Below are positions 39,305-53,389 of a stretch of 64,000 bases of DNA, in pieces. Position 1 is the first letter of the stretch. Each line of letters opens with the position of its first letter. Below the pieces are notes generated by a model. It saw nothing but the letters and a program-made list of their open reading frames with translations. It did no database searches and had not been told where the DNA came from. The position numbers and the translations under genes are program-made. The stretch is from Dirofilaria immitis (taxonomy: Eukaryota > Nematoda > Chromadorea > Rhabditida > Onchocercidae): assembly GCA_024305405.1 (NCBI GenBank), contig JAKNDB010000015.1, forward strand, positions 626,001 through 690,000. The letters run 5' to 3'.

Positions 39305-40874
39305 TATTATGTGATGATAAAATGGTGAAAATAAGATTATCATTCATTAAATTATCAACTATCAGCGTTTATTTACGAGAGTTAATTCGATCATCTTCAC
39401 TTCTACTACGATTTATCGTTCATCATCAATGAATTTAACTGATTGAAATTGTTGCATAGTGTTGGAAAAAAGATTCATCGAAAGTCCATTTATTTCATAA
39501 TGAAAGTTCACGCTTAGAATTTTTAATTTCCAAATTATTCACTTTATGTTAATTTTTCGATTCCTTCAATTTCTTTCTCATCGTTATTTTTTTTTATTAC
39601 CATTAATCATACTAATTTTTGCTCCCTCTTATTCATATATTACCAAATAAATTATTTCCTAAATTTACACACATATTACAAATCGTACTATGCTTGTGTC
39701 TATTAAAAGACACATAAAATCTTATGCATTATGGTATATCAAAGGCTTACGATATCAGTGCCTCCACCCGTAGATATATTGTAAGAGATTTGCTTTACCA
39801 ACTGTAAAATCATTACAGTAATCTATTTTTCGAACAGTTAACAACCATATGTTATCTGAAATCCAATTATTATATGATGATAAATATCAATAACTTGATG
39901 ATATAGCATCAAATATGCCAGGAAAAATATATTTTAGTAAGTCATATTATGTATGAAATTTGCTTCAATAATATGAAATAACTTATTCATTTTGATTGAT
40001 ATAATCATCGATGATGAAAATTCGATGATAAACATTGAAAATTACAATAGATATTCACTTTACAAGCAATATCTACTTTTTTTTCATAGAAAATTTTGGT
40101 CAGTGAGGTTTTTTTTTTTTTTTTTGAATTACCGATTATTATCACAATTTGCCTATAAATTAGATCCGATTTAGATTATCGCTGTAACAAAAAAAAAAAA
40201 AGAAATAGCACATATTTACACATAAGCACTTAATGCATCGTAAAATCGTTAATTATCGGCTTCCTATATTTTAAAAAGAAGAAGAAAAAAGGAGAATCCG
40301 ACTAGACTACAAATTGTTTGGAAAAAAATGTTCAACATGAAATTACAATGTTTGATGAATCAACTTTAGAATTCATTTTGATAAAAGAATTTCAGGAATT
40401 TAATTTGCAATAGTAGCAATTCGCATCATTATGTGAACATTTTTTTCCCAGAAAATATTCGCATTTCCAAAGTTATATAACTATCGTCAACAATAATATA
40501 AATTTATCATCACTATGGGAAATGTTAACAAAAAAAAAGATCTTATTTACACGTACTGAAATGAAACACCCGAATGACAAATGCAATCTATCTTTCCTCC
40601 AATTAAATACATTTGCATTACAACTTTTTCAATTATCAGAAAAACAAACATTTTCAATTCAAAAATAATCTTGCCTTTAATTGTCAGAGAAACATTACAA
40701 AAGAAGTTCACTTATAATCACCCGATTTTGAAAAGCAAATACAATTAATCAAAAGATCCCTCCCTTACACCAGATCAATATCATGGACACCGGAAAAATA
40801 TTTGTAATTAACATCTATACACAAATATTGCTACCAAGCAAATAAATATTTTCATCAGAAGATTTCAAAAAAAA
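39305..40874. other. Intergenic region between convergent genes
   Basis: Separates the plus-strand arrestin gene from the minus-strand TMCC gene. AT-rich, with no gene, tandem repeat or recognisable RNA seen. It should contain both 3' UTRs. Confidence 0.6.
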
Positions 40875-43800
40875 CTATGACGAATTTAAATTGGTAGAAT
40901 TCGATGACGGTGACGAAACAAGATGTAAAATGCCACCAATCCTTCGTATTAATTCATCGAAATCGATAAGATGTGTTAAGATCATTAGCGCGAACCAGGA
41001 CAAGATTACAAACCCAGCTCGAGTCCTAAAAATCACAAAACTAGAATGTCAATAGCAAGCAAGAAATTAAATGAATTGAAAGATCACTTAAAGGACAAAA
41101 GAACTTATTATCAAAAAAATAATAAACCTAGTGCCGGTGAAAGGTTTAATAAAATCGAGAGCAAAAGACACAATAAGCAATACAAGTTTGATAAATTCCA
41201 CCAAAATATTTGTTCCAGAAAGCATTACTGAACTGAATGTTGTTTGTGGTCGAGATTCCGTCCATTCTTTTACATTTACTTCCATTCTTATCATCTAAGA
41301 AAAAAATTAAAAACTGTCATGACATTGTACCTCATGAACTAATTTTTCTCCATAATTTATTAGCCATAAGAGCTATTCTAAAATTGAAAAAAAAAAACAT
41401 GCTAGTATTCTAAAGCATAATAAATAGTCATAATTTTTCTTTAATTTGTTCAGAAATCAATTCCAAAGCAAGATATTGAAGATATTGGATTTCTTCATAG
41501 TTCTATAATATATATAAAAAGTTGTAAAAAAATTCTAAAATCCGGATTATATTGTTGCTTGATAGAAGAAGACCTTATTTTGAGTACTTTCGATATTCTC
41601 TTCAATAGAGCGAAAACGGTCGCTGTATTGATAATCCATACGTGTAGCAATTGTGCTGAGATCAGATTTCAATGCAATCATTTCAGCTTGATGCAATTCA
41701 ATCGTTTCATTCAACATTTCTTCAAGCCTCTAAAACGTATAGATTTTTATTAGTCTGCGTTACAAAGAGGATGAAAACGACTAAAGTACAAACGAAAAAA
41801 GTGTTGATGCGGGTCTCTAATATACCGATCACGAATAAAATTTGACAACATAATCAATTAAAATACTTTAAAATATAGATCTCCTAAGGCGTATATTTTT
41901 GAATTATTTTAAAGTAATTACGTTAAACAACAACGATTTTAAATTAACAACAAATTTTTTCGTTTCAACAAACCTGTGTTTTGATCCTTTCGTCATGAAG
42001 GGCATTGTTGAAGTAATTGAATTCAGATTTATTTTGAGTCTAAATTTCTCAAAGAAAGAAAATAATAAATATTTAAAAATAATAGTAATATATTACAGTT
42101 TCACTCATAATTACTGTGACTAAAAATATGGAAACAGTATGCTCAAAATTGTTTAAATTTGTCACATTCCTTATTTAATTAAGCTCAAGATTGCAGGAAA
42201 TATAATAAAACTATTCACTACAAAAGTCCTTGAGTAGTAGCTCATCTCTAAAACGAATAGAAGTGTAAATAAGCCATTTAAAAAAGATGACTCTTATGAC
42301 AACTGCTATTAGATAGCATTTCATTAAATAATTTGTCCTTCAAATTTCTCTTTCGCCAGAGTTTTACAATAACTAATCATATGTCTAGAAAAATCAACTA
42401 TTTACGTTCCACTTTTGAGAATATTAATAAGAAAAAGATAGTTCAAATTTACTTGCAACTTATTAAGCTGCTCAAGAAGTATTTGATTCTGTGCTTTCAA
42501 CTCGCGTATATCATTGCGCAATTCGACCATAGTATCTGTAGTAGTAAATCTGACTTCTGGTTCATTATGAGATATTTCTGACTGGGATGAGGTCACCAAA
42601 TTATCGAGATCAAAAACCATCGAAGGCAGAGTTTCATTACGTTTATGTCCACGTTTAACTGATGATAGCGCAACATCACGATCTTCCAAATCAAACTTGT
42701 GCGTCCTGAAAAGAAATAATTCGAATTCTTGAATCCATTAAAATAGGTAAAGTGAAAAAAGTGAATATATAGATATAGATAAAGAGGAAAAAACGTGAGC
42801 CTGTTTTACAAAATCTCTTCGAGAAACAAACCTATCATTAGTTTGTGTATCAGAATAAAAAGTAGAATGGCCCACATTAGATACATCACTCGTAATACTG
42901 CCCGGTATATTATCCGCTGATCCAAAAGTACTTTTGATTATATGTGCAATACCACGCGGTGCAGATATTACTTCTCGAAGTAATGGACCTGTTTTCCTAA
43001 ATCAGGAACTAAATTATATAGAAGAATCTTCATTTGTAGCAAAATTTTTGAAATAGTGAATTCAAAAAATCATCTGTCATATTTAACTCAAGATGAGATG
43101 TTTGTGTAATAGCACTTCCGATATAATATCACTTATAATAATACACATAGGTTTACCATCTTCGATTGAATCACCAACCTAATATTATTCAGAACAGTAC
43201 ATTTAGGTGAAAGTTCGGTAGCAATTCCCATATTCAAGTTCACTAATTTTGACTGCAGTTGTTCCAGTTTTTTCTAAAACATTATAACGTAATTTTCACT
43301 TGTAAAGCGTTAAAAAAAACTGCTATACTAATTCAATTTTAAATACTTCTGTTATTCGTGATATATTCTATTAATTATAATGGCTAACCCACATACCTTT
43401 ACTTATCTGTTTCATTCTTTTTCTTTTGAGATTTTCTGAATGAGCTCTAGCCACCCTTGGAAACATAAAAAAAAAGACCGTGATGCAGGATGCGTACAAA
43501 CAACAGAAATAAAATTTACCACATTGTACCGAAATGAGAGTCAAGAACTTAACTGCATATTTTCATCAGAAGATATCAGAAGAAAGTCATTGGCTAAGAA
43601 AGAATACCGATAAGCATTTAAATCTCCAAATCAACGTTAAACTAACCTTTAAATGTTCAATTTCTTGTGAACTTTTCTTATTTTTTTCTCGAAATGTTGC
43701 CGAACTCGGACCAGTTGTGGATTTTCATTCCTTCCTTCCATATTACTAGTCATAGACAAAAATCATCAACATCGGCTGAAATAATAATGACAATCAATAT

Positions 43801-44464
43801 ACTTGCTATATTCTGACCAACAAAAGTAAAATATATTGAAAAAGTCCTATCTGCTTGAAGTTAATCCGAGGTAAATTTTAAAAAAGTAATAATAAAAATA
43901 GATACTTTCTCTGGCTAGTGAAATTCGAGATAATCTTTCCTTGATTTGTTCTATTTTGCGCTCCGTACGTTTCCGCTCATCCAAACCAACATCATCTACA
44001 CCTCCGTGCGACTCTCCTCCATCTGATGAGCGTAAACTACTACCTAGCCATGAACTATCTGACTGAAATTAACTATTTTAATTTTCTTACAAGATAAGTC
44101 TAATATAATATCAATTATTTTAATGGAATTAATTCATACATTAGATGAGTAGAATGACTTTTTGCAATTACGACGAATCGATTTGTCATACCAAAAGAAT
44201 AAAAAAAACATGATAATGATAAACATCATAAACTTCCAATTATTAACATCAATATGACAACACGTCATCTACATAACCATTTTCGAATTCTTGTCAATAT
44301 GACATGCTATGCATATGACTGTTACTAATCGGTAAAAGCGATTATTATAAAAATAATAGACAACATAGGTGTTACGCTGATATATAACAAAGAATATTAA
44401 TAAATTTTCCTGATAAAAAGTGATAAACAAAAAAAACAACCTCAAGATGTGAGTCCTGCTTCAT
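40875..44464 (-). CDS. TMCC-family transmembrane and coiled-coil protein
   Basis: Ten minus-strand exons: 44441-44464, 43906-44062, 43647-43745, 43179-43273, 42832-42996, 42453-42705, 41974-42039, 41574-41729, 41128-41294 and 40875-41025; about 444 residues. In order these give a short start (MKQDSHLE), an N-terminal coiled coil (ERKIEQIKERLSR, FEKKNKKSS, KKLEQLQSKL), the TMCC signature KSTFGSADNIPG, and a central coiled coil (LRNDIRELKAQNQILLEQL; RLEEMLNETIELHQAEM). Two C-terminal membrane helices follow (ILVEFIKLVLLIVSFALDF; GFVILSWFALMILTHLI). Mammalian TMCC proteins sit on ER membranes through this C-terminal pair. Exon 43647-43745 needs eight A where seven stand (plus-strand T run 43681-43687), and the junction with exon 43906-44062 is also one base out of phase. 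The first exon is the least certain; other 5' exons may exist near 44.9 kb. Confidence 0.88.
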
Positions 44465-47400
44465 AAGTGATGTTAGCATTTGAAAATAAATTAAAATAGT
44501 AACACCGGAAATTGTTCGTATCCGAATTTTCAAATAAATGCCACAGGCAGATTATAAATAGTCGTTGTCTACATTTGTTTTATTATCACTACATTTCACT
44601 TTTCCTGCAAAATGATATTGATAATAACATTATCAACAATTGAAATAGCTAAAGCTGAAGTATTTTTCACGAATCTATAGGAGCATGTTTCTCACTAATG
44701 ATTAGATAGAATATTGTTATGTCGTTTTACAACTTTTTAGGAAAAATTTTCTCTTAAAATATAAATATAAAACGATATGAATAGAAAAAGTACAAATAAC
44801 AAAATGTGAAAAATTGTAGGATATTATGTAAAATACTACTATAAAAATGCTTTAAAATGGAAGAAAGAGAAGAAAAAATGATATGAAATGTTGAAGAAAG
44901 AGGAAAATATGATACCAAACCTACTGTGTTTGCTAGCAAACATTGAGTTTGATATCGTAAATTACCAATTTCGAAATTCTGCAAGACAATGTGACTCATA
45001 ATCGAATGGCTCAATCTGTCCTTCAATTAGAGAAAATTTAAACCTAAACTATCCATTAACCCATAATACATACTCTTGTTTTGATATATAATGAGACCAT
45101 AATTTTCATGATGATGATCTGTTACACGCCGTATTATAAATTATTAGTTTAAAATCGGCAGTTGCGACGGATATCATGTGACAATATCGAGACAAGGGTG
45201 AGACGTAGATAGTTGGAGATAAGGATGGATGTGTTGTGTTTCAATCTTTTTTTTATCAGTCGGATTATATCTTTTAGAAGATAGTCACTTATCAATGAGC
45301 GAAAGAAGATTACAAAAAATTTCTGATAAATGATGAAATAATTTTAGCAATAATGAATTGAATATTGTGAACTATGAACTCTGTTAATTCGATGAGAAAA
45401 CGTGATTTCTCTCATTAAATGATTCACCCTATTGATGGATGAGAATGAACTTAAATCATTTCATGAGATATTAAATGGCTCGTAAATCGGAATCATTTCC
45501 AATCCGTATATTGCAGTAGTTATAAATTTGGAAACGCTTAAAATGACACTATAAATCTCTCTGCGAGAGCAGCATATGTCAAGACTAGATGGACAATGAG
45601 ATGGTGTTGTGTGATATTTAATTTTGTGAAACAGACTGAAAGAAAATTATAGTTATGAAGAGAAAGGAAGAGAGAGAGAGAGAGAGAGAAAGTGTGTGTG
45701 TATGATGAGAGCAGAATATTGTGGATGATAAAAGAAATGATAACAAATTGAAAAAAGTTAGGTTATTGAATTGATAATCAAGAACATCACGGATACATAC
45801 ACTATGATGAGCGGAAAAATTGCATAATTGTAAACAAAGGGACGATAATCGATAATGCATCTTAACCGTTCTTTCCGTCGATATAGCACAGGTTATGTAT
45901 CATCATCATTCCTTCATCATCAGTATAGCGGATTGTTTTGTTATCAGTTTTTTTTATTTCATTTGTTATCAGAAGTCTCGAAACATGTGATTTTCTTTAA
46001 TATTAGATATCGTCTTTTTATCTGAAACTAAAGATAGACAATCAATCAATAGATGATATATATATATATATATATATATGTTTACTGGATTAATAATTTT
46101 TGATTTTGAATTAAATTGAGTCTAAATCGATTCATGTATTGTCTAAGAAATGCATAGATAAACATGTAATGTAAGAAATTCAAATAGATATGTAGTCGTA
46201 CGAAATCTAATCTTTACATTTAAGATATATAGCGGCCCAAATAAATAATAAGTTAGTCAAAGAATGGGTTAGGAAAATTTATTTATTTAACCGATGTATG
46301 ATTATATTCAATGCAAGACTACTTCCAATTTCGGGAAATTTAGAAATTGAAACTTTTTTTGCATCATATTCATTATCCACAATATTTACACAAATAATTG
46401 GATAGTAATTGAAATTAGAGATATCATAGTTTCTTTTCGTTTTTTACATTTTTTCAAAACAAATATTAATCAGTTATCAGAAAAGAATTTGGTTGAAAGA
46501 CCAAAGACAACAAATTAATAGAAGCGAATTAATCATTTATTTTTGAAATCTAAAAAATTTTGAAACTCTTATTTTGATTGGTATTTCATTCTTCTTTTTA
46601 TTTGAACACATGAATCAAATGATGGGATTCACTACTATTATATCAGAAATTCCAAAAATTTCTGATAAGAAAAAGCAATTATGGAAATTAAGTTGTTATT
46701 TCGATGATCTATCCGTTATAAGTATGTATATATAATAGGATATATTTTTTCGAATAAATTTCATAAATTAATAAGATCTGAAATGACTGGTAAGGTATGA
46801 AATGAAGATACTCAATGTTTTATTATTAAAAAAAAAAAAAAAAAAAGATCATCAAATAACTTTCTCCAATGATTCGTCGTTCATTATTCGTAGCAATTGA
46901 ATTTTTGATTTTTAAAAAAATTTTTTTTGATTGATAATATTTCTCATCGAAAGATTTTGAAATTTTATACTTAAGGAATAGAGTGAGAAGATTTCTAGTT
47001 GCAGTCATTCTCCGTCAAAAAAGCTAATAAAAACTCTAATACTAAAACTTTAAAATCTAGAAGAGAATAAATGAAATCATTTATTTCAATATATGATTAT
47101 TAAAGTAGAAAACTTCATGAGATTGATATTTCTTAATTTCAAAATTACTTCTAGTCTCCTTATCTTTAATCTGAAATTATCAACCATGTTTATCCAATAC
47201 TCCAATAACATCCATTGTTGAAGTTATTTTCCCCTTGATCAAGAATTGTTGAAATTATTTCCATCTTGATCAAGAATTGTTAAAGTTATTTTCCTCTTGA
47301 TCATTTTATCAAAAATTTGAATTTATTATTTAAATTGAGAAGAAAATTTGATTAGAATTCTGATCCAGTTACGGATCTTTTCTAATTTAAAATTTATCAG

Positions 47401-48430
47401 GAAAGAAAGTTTTATCTTAACAGTACTTGATATAGTTAGTGTTAAAAAATAGTTCAAAATATATAATTTAAAGTTAGATATAATAGATGAGAAACATTAG
47501 ATGAGCTTATCAAATTTCATATTTTTCCACTGAGATCCTAAAAAAATATATGAAAAGTTTGAAATAATGCATTTATAAGAGACTGATAGTTATCGCTGAA
47601 TAAATTAGTGATCATACTTTTTACTTATGTCCTTATTTTATTTTACTTCAAATAAAGTTTTACTTCTGATAAGAAGAAAAGTTCAATTATTTACAAGTAT
47701 CTTATCTTCTGATAATGGTATAATCATATTTTAGATATGATTGAATAGAGTTTATGATACTATGGCTCCTATCATTTCATTTCAAACTTTCACTAGTCAT
47801 ATATGCGAATTTGTTCTCAATTTTTCATTAGAAAGTTTAACATGCTAAGAATGAATGATATATATCTTAGCTGGAAACTATATGCCTAAATTATTTATCA
47901 TAAGCTAAACCAATGTTATCAGCCTTTTAAAACTTTTTCCCGAGTTTTTTTTTAATTTCCTGACTTCCCCGTTATATCATTAATTTTGTGAATAATAGTA
48001 AATGAATAAATAAATGTATATGTTGAATAATGTAAGTTAATAAATATATAAATTTTGCATGATTGAAATTTATATTTATTTTCTGTTTTCATATTCGTAA
48101 TAATTTCTTGATGATAAAATTTATCAATTAATTTCAATGCTATTAATTTCGTATATTTTGTATAAGAATTATAGCAAATTTTTATCTATCAATTGCTGTT
48201 GATTTTAGCGAGAAAGGAAAAAATTTTTACAAATCGAATTTTTCAAATATCGAAACAGAATATCAATTTTTCGTACGATTCTAATTTCATACGATATTTA
48301 TTATAAACGAAAACAATCAAAGAAATCAGCTAACGACGAAATCAAGAAGTACGAAAGAAAAAAAAAAAAAGGAATATATATAAAGTTGGAATCGAAAATA
48401 TTACGAAGCATAGAAATAAGATATAACTAA
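44465..48430. other. Intergenic region between divergent genes
   Basis: Lies between the minus-strand TMCC gene and the plus-strand LACTB2 gene and should contain both promoters. Contents seen: a GA/GT microsatellite (45665-45702), an AT run (46056-46079), a short tandem repeat (47209-47305) and otherwise AT-rich DNA. A minus-strand frame around 44890-45026 has splice-like edges but no family resemblance, so it is not called. Confidence 0.5.
47209..47305. repeat. ~39-bp tandem repeat, 2.5 copies
   Basis: TTGTTGAAGTTATTTTCC.CTTGATCAAGAA repeats with small changes. CTTGATCAAG inside it is a 10-bp perfect palindrome. Confidence 0.8.
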
Positions 48431-51226
48431 ATGGAAGAATTGTGGAGAAAATTTTTTGTTGGAGCAGGAATAATGATAAATATGGCATCTTATGGAACTC
48501 ATTTTTCGTTTGCAGTTCTTGCTTATTGGTATAGCAAAATTTTTGGTATAAAAAAACATTCGAATTTCATTAAGTTAGATTCGATAAGTCAACTATCACC
48601 AAATGTATGCCGTATTTTGGGACAAAATCCAGGACCATTTACACTTCAGGGAACTAATACATATTTGGTTGGAGCTACCGAAGAGTAAGCATTTTATATT
48701 TTTCTCATACTTTTTGAAAAAAAAATCTATAATTTCTATTAGTGAGTGTTATTTTAAAGATATTTCTTTTCCTATCCTAAGTTTAATTCATCAGATGATG
48801 ATAAAGTTAATTGATGCACAAAATTAATTAATTCGTTAATTGAAATTAATCAAAAACTGGATTGAATTGTAATGCTAAAATATTTGTTGAAATTTTGTTT
48901 TTTCACTCTTTCACTCAATCTTTTTTCCTTACATTTAACTATATTTTATATATTTTTAAATAAACATTACCGATCGAATAATATTTTTGATTTCACTTTA
49001 ATGATTAATGATTCAGACATATTTTTTAAATATATGAATTAATGCATGTTATAATAATGATTAAAAAAAAACCTATGTTGGTAAGATTGGCAGAATAGGA
49101 AGAAATGTTTAATTAAAATTTTAGCTATTTGTAGAATGATTATTATATTTAGTATTATTCTTACAATTAGCAAATTTGAAAGAGAAATATGTTACTAAAA
49201 TCTCTTAGATAGTATTTCAAATTTTTTTTTTTCATAGATTACATTTTTAATTCAGTTCTCATTTGCAATAGGTATTGATAAGATATGCTCATTACTAGAA
49301 GAAGAAGACTAATTTCATATCTTTCTTATCAAATAAAAGTGGTAAAAATTCATATCGTACGATAGTGTAAATCAAATTAAAATCGTCTCTGAAATATTTT
49401 TATGTTTAACTTATTTTGCTATGATTTGAAATTATATAGAAAGTATGACTTTTTTTTCACGCTTAATATTAGTTTTGTTTGAAAATGACAAATATAATTT
49501 TCCCTTTATTTTAGGAAAATTTTGATTGATTGTGGTGATAGTGGAGTGAAGCAATATATCGATTATTTAAAGGAAGCATTGGGTAATGATACAATAAAAT
49601 TAATTGTTTGCACACATTGGCATAATGATCATATTGGCGGAATACCGGATATTTTCAAATATGTAATTATTTTTTTATTTTAAAAATTTCATACTTTCAA
49701 TGTTTTAATAAATTCCTCTTTAAAATTGTTTTTTTTTTACAGTAATATTGAATTTTAAGAGATTTTTGACTTTAACCATACTATTAGTTAAAATTGAATT
49801 TTCGATTAGTATTATTTGAATAGGCAAATTTTATGAAAAATTTTAATGCTATCATTAAAGGTAACAAATGGACCAGTACCAGTTTATAAACGTGAGAAGA
49901 TTGATTTAGCAGAAGTGAGCAAAATAAAATTTGATTACATATCGCCAGGGAATATTATTACGGTTCCTGGAGTTACTCTTAGGTAGTATTTTAAATTTTT
50001 TAATAAAATAGTAAAGGATTACTTTTTAATTCAATTCCCATTTACAATAGGAGTTGATAAGATATAGTCAGCAGTAAAAGAAGAAGATTATTGCATATTC
50101 TTCTTATCAAATATTGTAATGTATAAATTCGTATTATATTATAATAACAAATTAAGAACCTCAAACATATAATAAACTAAATATACTGAATTGTCTTTAA
50201 GCTAATTATTTGATATCGAAGTATAAATTTATTTAACTTATTTTTGATAAAAATCTAATTTGAAATCATATAGGAAATATAGCTCTTTTTTAATAACTGT
50301 ATAATTTCATTCATATTGCTATTGTAGTAAATGGCTATTCTGAAGTGTAGTCATTGCTGTTAAGCTTGAAATACAAAATTATATATTAATTTATTTGTTA
50401 CAGGAGCAGCAAAGCAATCTAAAGATAATTTTAAATAAATTACAGATGTATTGCAACACCAGGACATACGTCTGATCATATTTCGCTTTACTTTGAAGAA
50501 GAAAATAGTCTCTTCAGTGGTGATTGCATACTTGGTGAAAGTAGTTCTGTATTTGAGGATCTATGTGATTATATGCATTCATTGGAAACATTATCAAAAC
50601 TTAATATTACTAGGTATGTGCTTTAATCTTCTTTTGTTATTACTGTAAAAATTTGCAATTATTAACAAATTCTGTTATCTAATCTTAGTGATAATGAAAG
50701 ATAATTTCTAGGATATATCCAGGACATGGAGCAGTTATTGAAAAAGGCTTGGAAAAAATTCATGAATACATAACACATCGAAAGAATCGAGAAGATGAAA
50801 TATTAAAAATATTAGGAAATGAAGCGTTAACGTCTACTATGCAAATTACTAATTTGATTTATAAGATAAGTTTTCCGCAATGCTTTTTAATTATCATATT
50901 ATTAAAGTTGTTGCAATTACTATATTAGCGAATGTCATTCGTTTTCTGTTTTACTTCGTTAAACAAAAAGTTAAGAACACATAGTCAACAGGTCGAAGAT
51001 CATATTTAAAAAAGCATCATACAAATTTTTCTGATAAATTTTATACAGTACTCTACATATTAATTTAAATTAACTCTTTAATTTTATTCATGTTTATCTA
51101 GCCTATATTCTTCAGGATATACCTTGGTCGGTGAAACTGGGAGCTATAAACAATGTGAATAAACATTTAATGAAACTTGTGAAAGAAAAAGAATTGAATT
51201 GGTCGGTTTTGATAGCTATCGGTTGA
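48431..51226 (+). CDS. LACTB2-type metallo-beta-lactamase endoribonuclease
   Basis: Six exons: 48431-48684, 49515-49662, 49861-49982, 50446-50613, 50712-50869 and 51102-51226, GT-AG and in phase; 324 residues (human LACTB2 288). The human protein is a mitochondrial-matrix endoribonuclease cutting single-stranded RNA. Seen: the family N-motif [21 protein letters not shown], then the zinc ligands. These are THWHNDH (His119, His121, Asp123, His124), TPGHTSDH (His182), FSGDCILGE (Asp201) and IYPGHG (His236). A helical C-terminal domain follows ([14 protein letters not shown]). All expected metal ligands are present. The first ~50 residues precede the usual family start and include a hydrophobic stretch ([20 protein letters not shown]), which could be a mitochondrial targeting/anchor segment or 5' UTR read-through; there is no in-frame ATG nearer the core after Met18. 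Introns 1 and 3 share a repeat. Confidence 0.95.
49250..49480. repeat. Dispersed repeat copy in LACTB2 intron 1
   Basis: Shares with 50030-50300 (intron 3) the blocks TTACAATAGG...TTGATAAGATAT, AGAAGAAGA.TA, TTCTTATCAAAT, ATAAATTCGTAT-like and GAAAT.ATATAG.AA.TAT, in the same order and orientation. Confidence 0.7.
50030..50300. repeat. Dispersed repeat copy in LACTB2 intron 3
   Basis: Partner of the intron 1 repeat. The similarity begins within about 50 bases of the intron start and stays inside the intron. Confidence 0.7.
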
Positions 51227-51343
51227 ATAGTGCCAGAATTCTGGCAAATGACGAATAACTGCTTATGCTCATAACAATGATATGGTTTTGTTTGTTACAT
51301 GGAGTATAATAGCTTGCTTATTAAACAAACGGGTTTATCAACA

Positions 51344-51349
51344 AATAAA
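51344..51349 (+). terminator. Poly(A) signal of LACTB2
   Basis: AATAAA 118 bases after the stop at 51224-51226. Further AATAAA copies follow near 51,527. Confidence 0.5.
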
Positions 51350-52375
51350 TAGATAACAAAATTTGATTTAAACTTGTTCTACAGATGTATATTGATGCGG
51401 CATCATATCAATAGTAGCAGTTATCATTACAAAAAAAAAAAAAATTAAAATAAAATTTGTTAAACAAAAACATTAGCCTTTTATAAAATGGATGAAATGT
51501 CATACAATTTTCATCGTATTATAGAAAATAAATACAGTTTATTCAATTAACAAGAAAAAAACAGTACATATTTAATATTGGCTGGGAAAGGAGATTATTC
51601 AAACTTGGTAATCGATAATCAAACTTTTCCTACAAATCATAAAATGCTACTGAAAGAAAAAGAAAAAGAAATGAAAGGAAAATCAGTAATATCGGACTAT
51701 CAATGTAAATATAAGTTGTGTTCAAATCCTATTTCTGGACTATCAACAACTTGTTGCGAGAATATTTATTATAAGCTATTGTATGATAAAGACTATTGAT
51801 CACATTTTTATTAATATAAGGATCTAATTTAATCAGATTTCGTTACATGAGCTTTCTAAAATAAATCTTAGATATCTATCGCGAAATTGTTTAAATCAAT
51901 TCTTCGATATTCATTTTGTAATATCGAATATTTCAGCTTTCTTATCATATCAGACAAGACATATTGCTGCCGAGATTATTCAGGTTCCTGATATACAATT
52001 TCCTTCAATAAATCTAAGCTATATTTATTTTAGTATCTGTGATAAGATTGCAAAATTAAATAATTAGTTACGGAAAAACATTAACTATTAAATATATTGA
52101 TCTTATAGAAGATTAGTGAAATTGTTCATTTTCAAATTTAAAATATCTACTACTGCTGATCGAATCTATCATTCAAGGCTTATCATTGATTATTCATTAT
52201 ATATTAAAATTCAAAATTTAATAATTAATTACAGGAAAACGCTATAGAAAAATAACTATTGAACATATTTGATACTAGATTGATGAAACTGCGGAAAATT
52301 AAATTACCTCATTAATAAATAATGTTGTATTTCCAGTTTTTCGTTTTGTTATTTTTTCTAGCTTAACGAAAAGAA

Positions 52376-52465
52376 TAATGATGTTGATGACGATGATGAT
52401 GATGACGATGATGATAATGATGGCGATGATGATGATAATGATGGCGACGATGATGATGATGATAA
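52376..52465. repeat. (GAT)n microsatellite
   Basis: GATGAT/GACGAT/AATGATGGC triplets for about 90 bases. Confidence 0.9.
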
Positions 52466-52884
52466 AACTATCTTCCTAACGATAATTAAATATTTTCATT
52501 AAAAAAAAAAATGGAAATATACCAAATCTTTTTCTATTGATTGATTTTATCAATCAGTTTTTTAAATTAAATTACCTCTATAATTGTTAATTTAAAATGT
52601 TAATGATTATAAAGATTATTATTAATTTTCTTTATTATCTCAATTACAGTCGTCTATTCGTTATTTATGATTTGTTTATATTATTGGAATTATTTTTTTT
52701 TCTAACATTCTATTCTTATACCATAATAATAGATAGGATATGAAAATAAGAGTTAAAACTTGTTTAAATAGAGGTTAAAAACTTGTTATTATTATGGGAA
52801 AGAAAATATATATACATATACATATATATGTATATAACTATGTTATACTTTCGTCCTTCAATTTTTTTGATAATTTTTTTTAAT

Positions 52885-53190
52885 CATTTAATAATAGTAG
52901 TATCAAATGATTAAGAAATGAATGAATGTATTATTGATGGAAATTTTTTGCATCATGGCTACATTGAGAAAGAAATAGTGTTGCGCATCATGAATACATT
53001 AAGAAACAAATACCTTCTGATTCTTTTGTTAGATTCTATTACTCTTCTTTTTTAATAGCTTAATTTTCTGAATATCAAATGACTAAAAAATGAATGTATT
53101 ATTGATGGAAATTTTTTGCATCATGAATACATTAAGAAAGAAATACTGATGGATACCTTTTGATTCTTTTGTTGGATTCCATTATTCTTC
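52885..53190. repeat. ~170-bp direct duplication
   Basis: ATGTATTATTGATGGAAATT followed by TTTTGCATCATG..TACATT.AGAAAGAAATA and CTTTTGATTCTTTTGTT occurs twice. Confidence 0.8.
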
Positions 53191-53389
53191 TTTTTTATAG
53201 CATAATTTTATGCATCAATTTCAGACGATTTAAGTTTAAACAGAAATATTTTAATTATAATGATTCATATGCATGAATCATATCAGTTTCTGTCAGTCAT
53301 ACGATTTTGATAATGTATTTTAGATATCAATGAAGAAAGATGATATATCATTCTTTCATATGCCGGTATATATAGTAGTGTGGCAGTAA

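Noticed and set aside
41430..41510. Possible extra TMCC exon reading NYEEIQYLQYLALELISEQ
   Set aside because: No GT donor follows before a stop, and the flanking exons join directly in frame with better family agreement.
44754..45026. Minus-strand 90-codon frame with CTTGCAG acceptor-like and GTAGGT donor-like sites
   Set aside because: Could be an alternative 5' exon of the TMCC gene, but there is no similarity to the family and the frame does not clearly join.
51578..51799. 73-codon open frame downstream of LACTB2
   Set aside because: No ATG start, no family resemblance, no clear splice borders; left uncalled.
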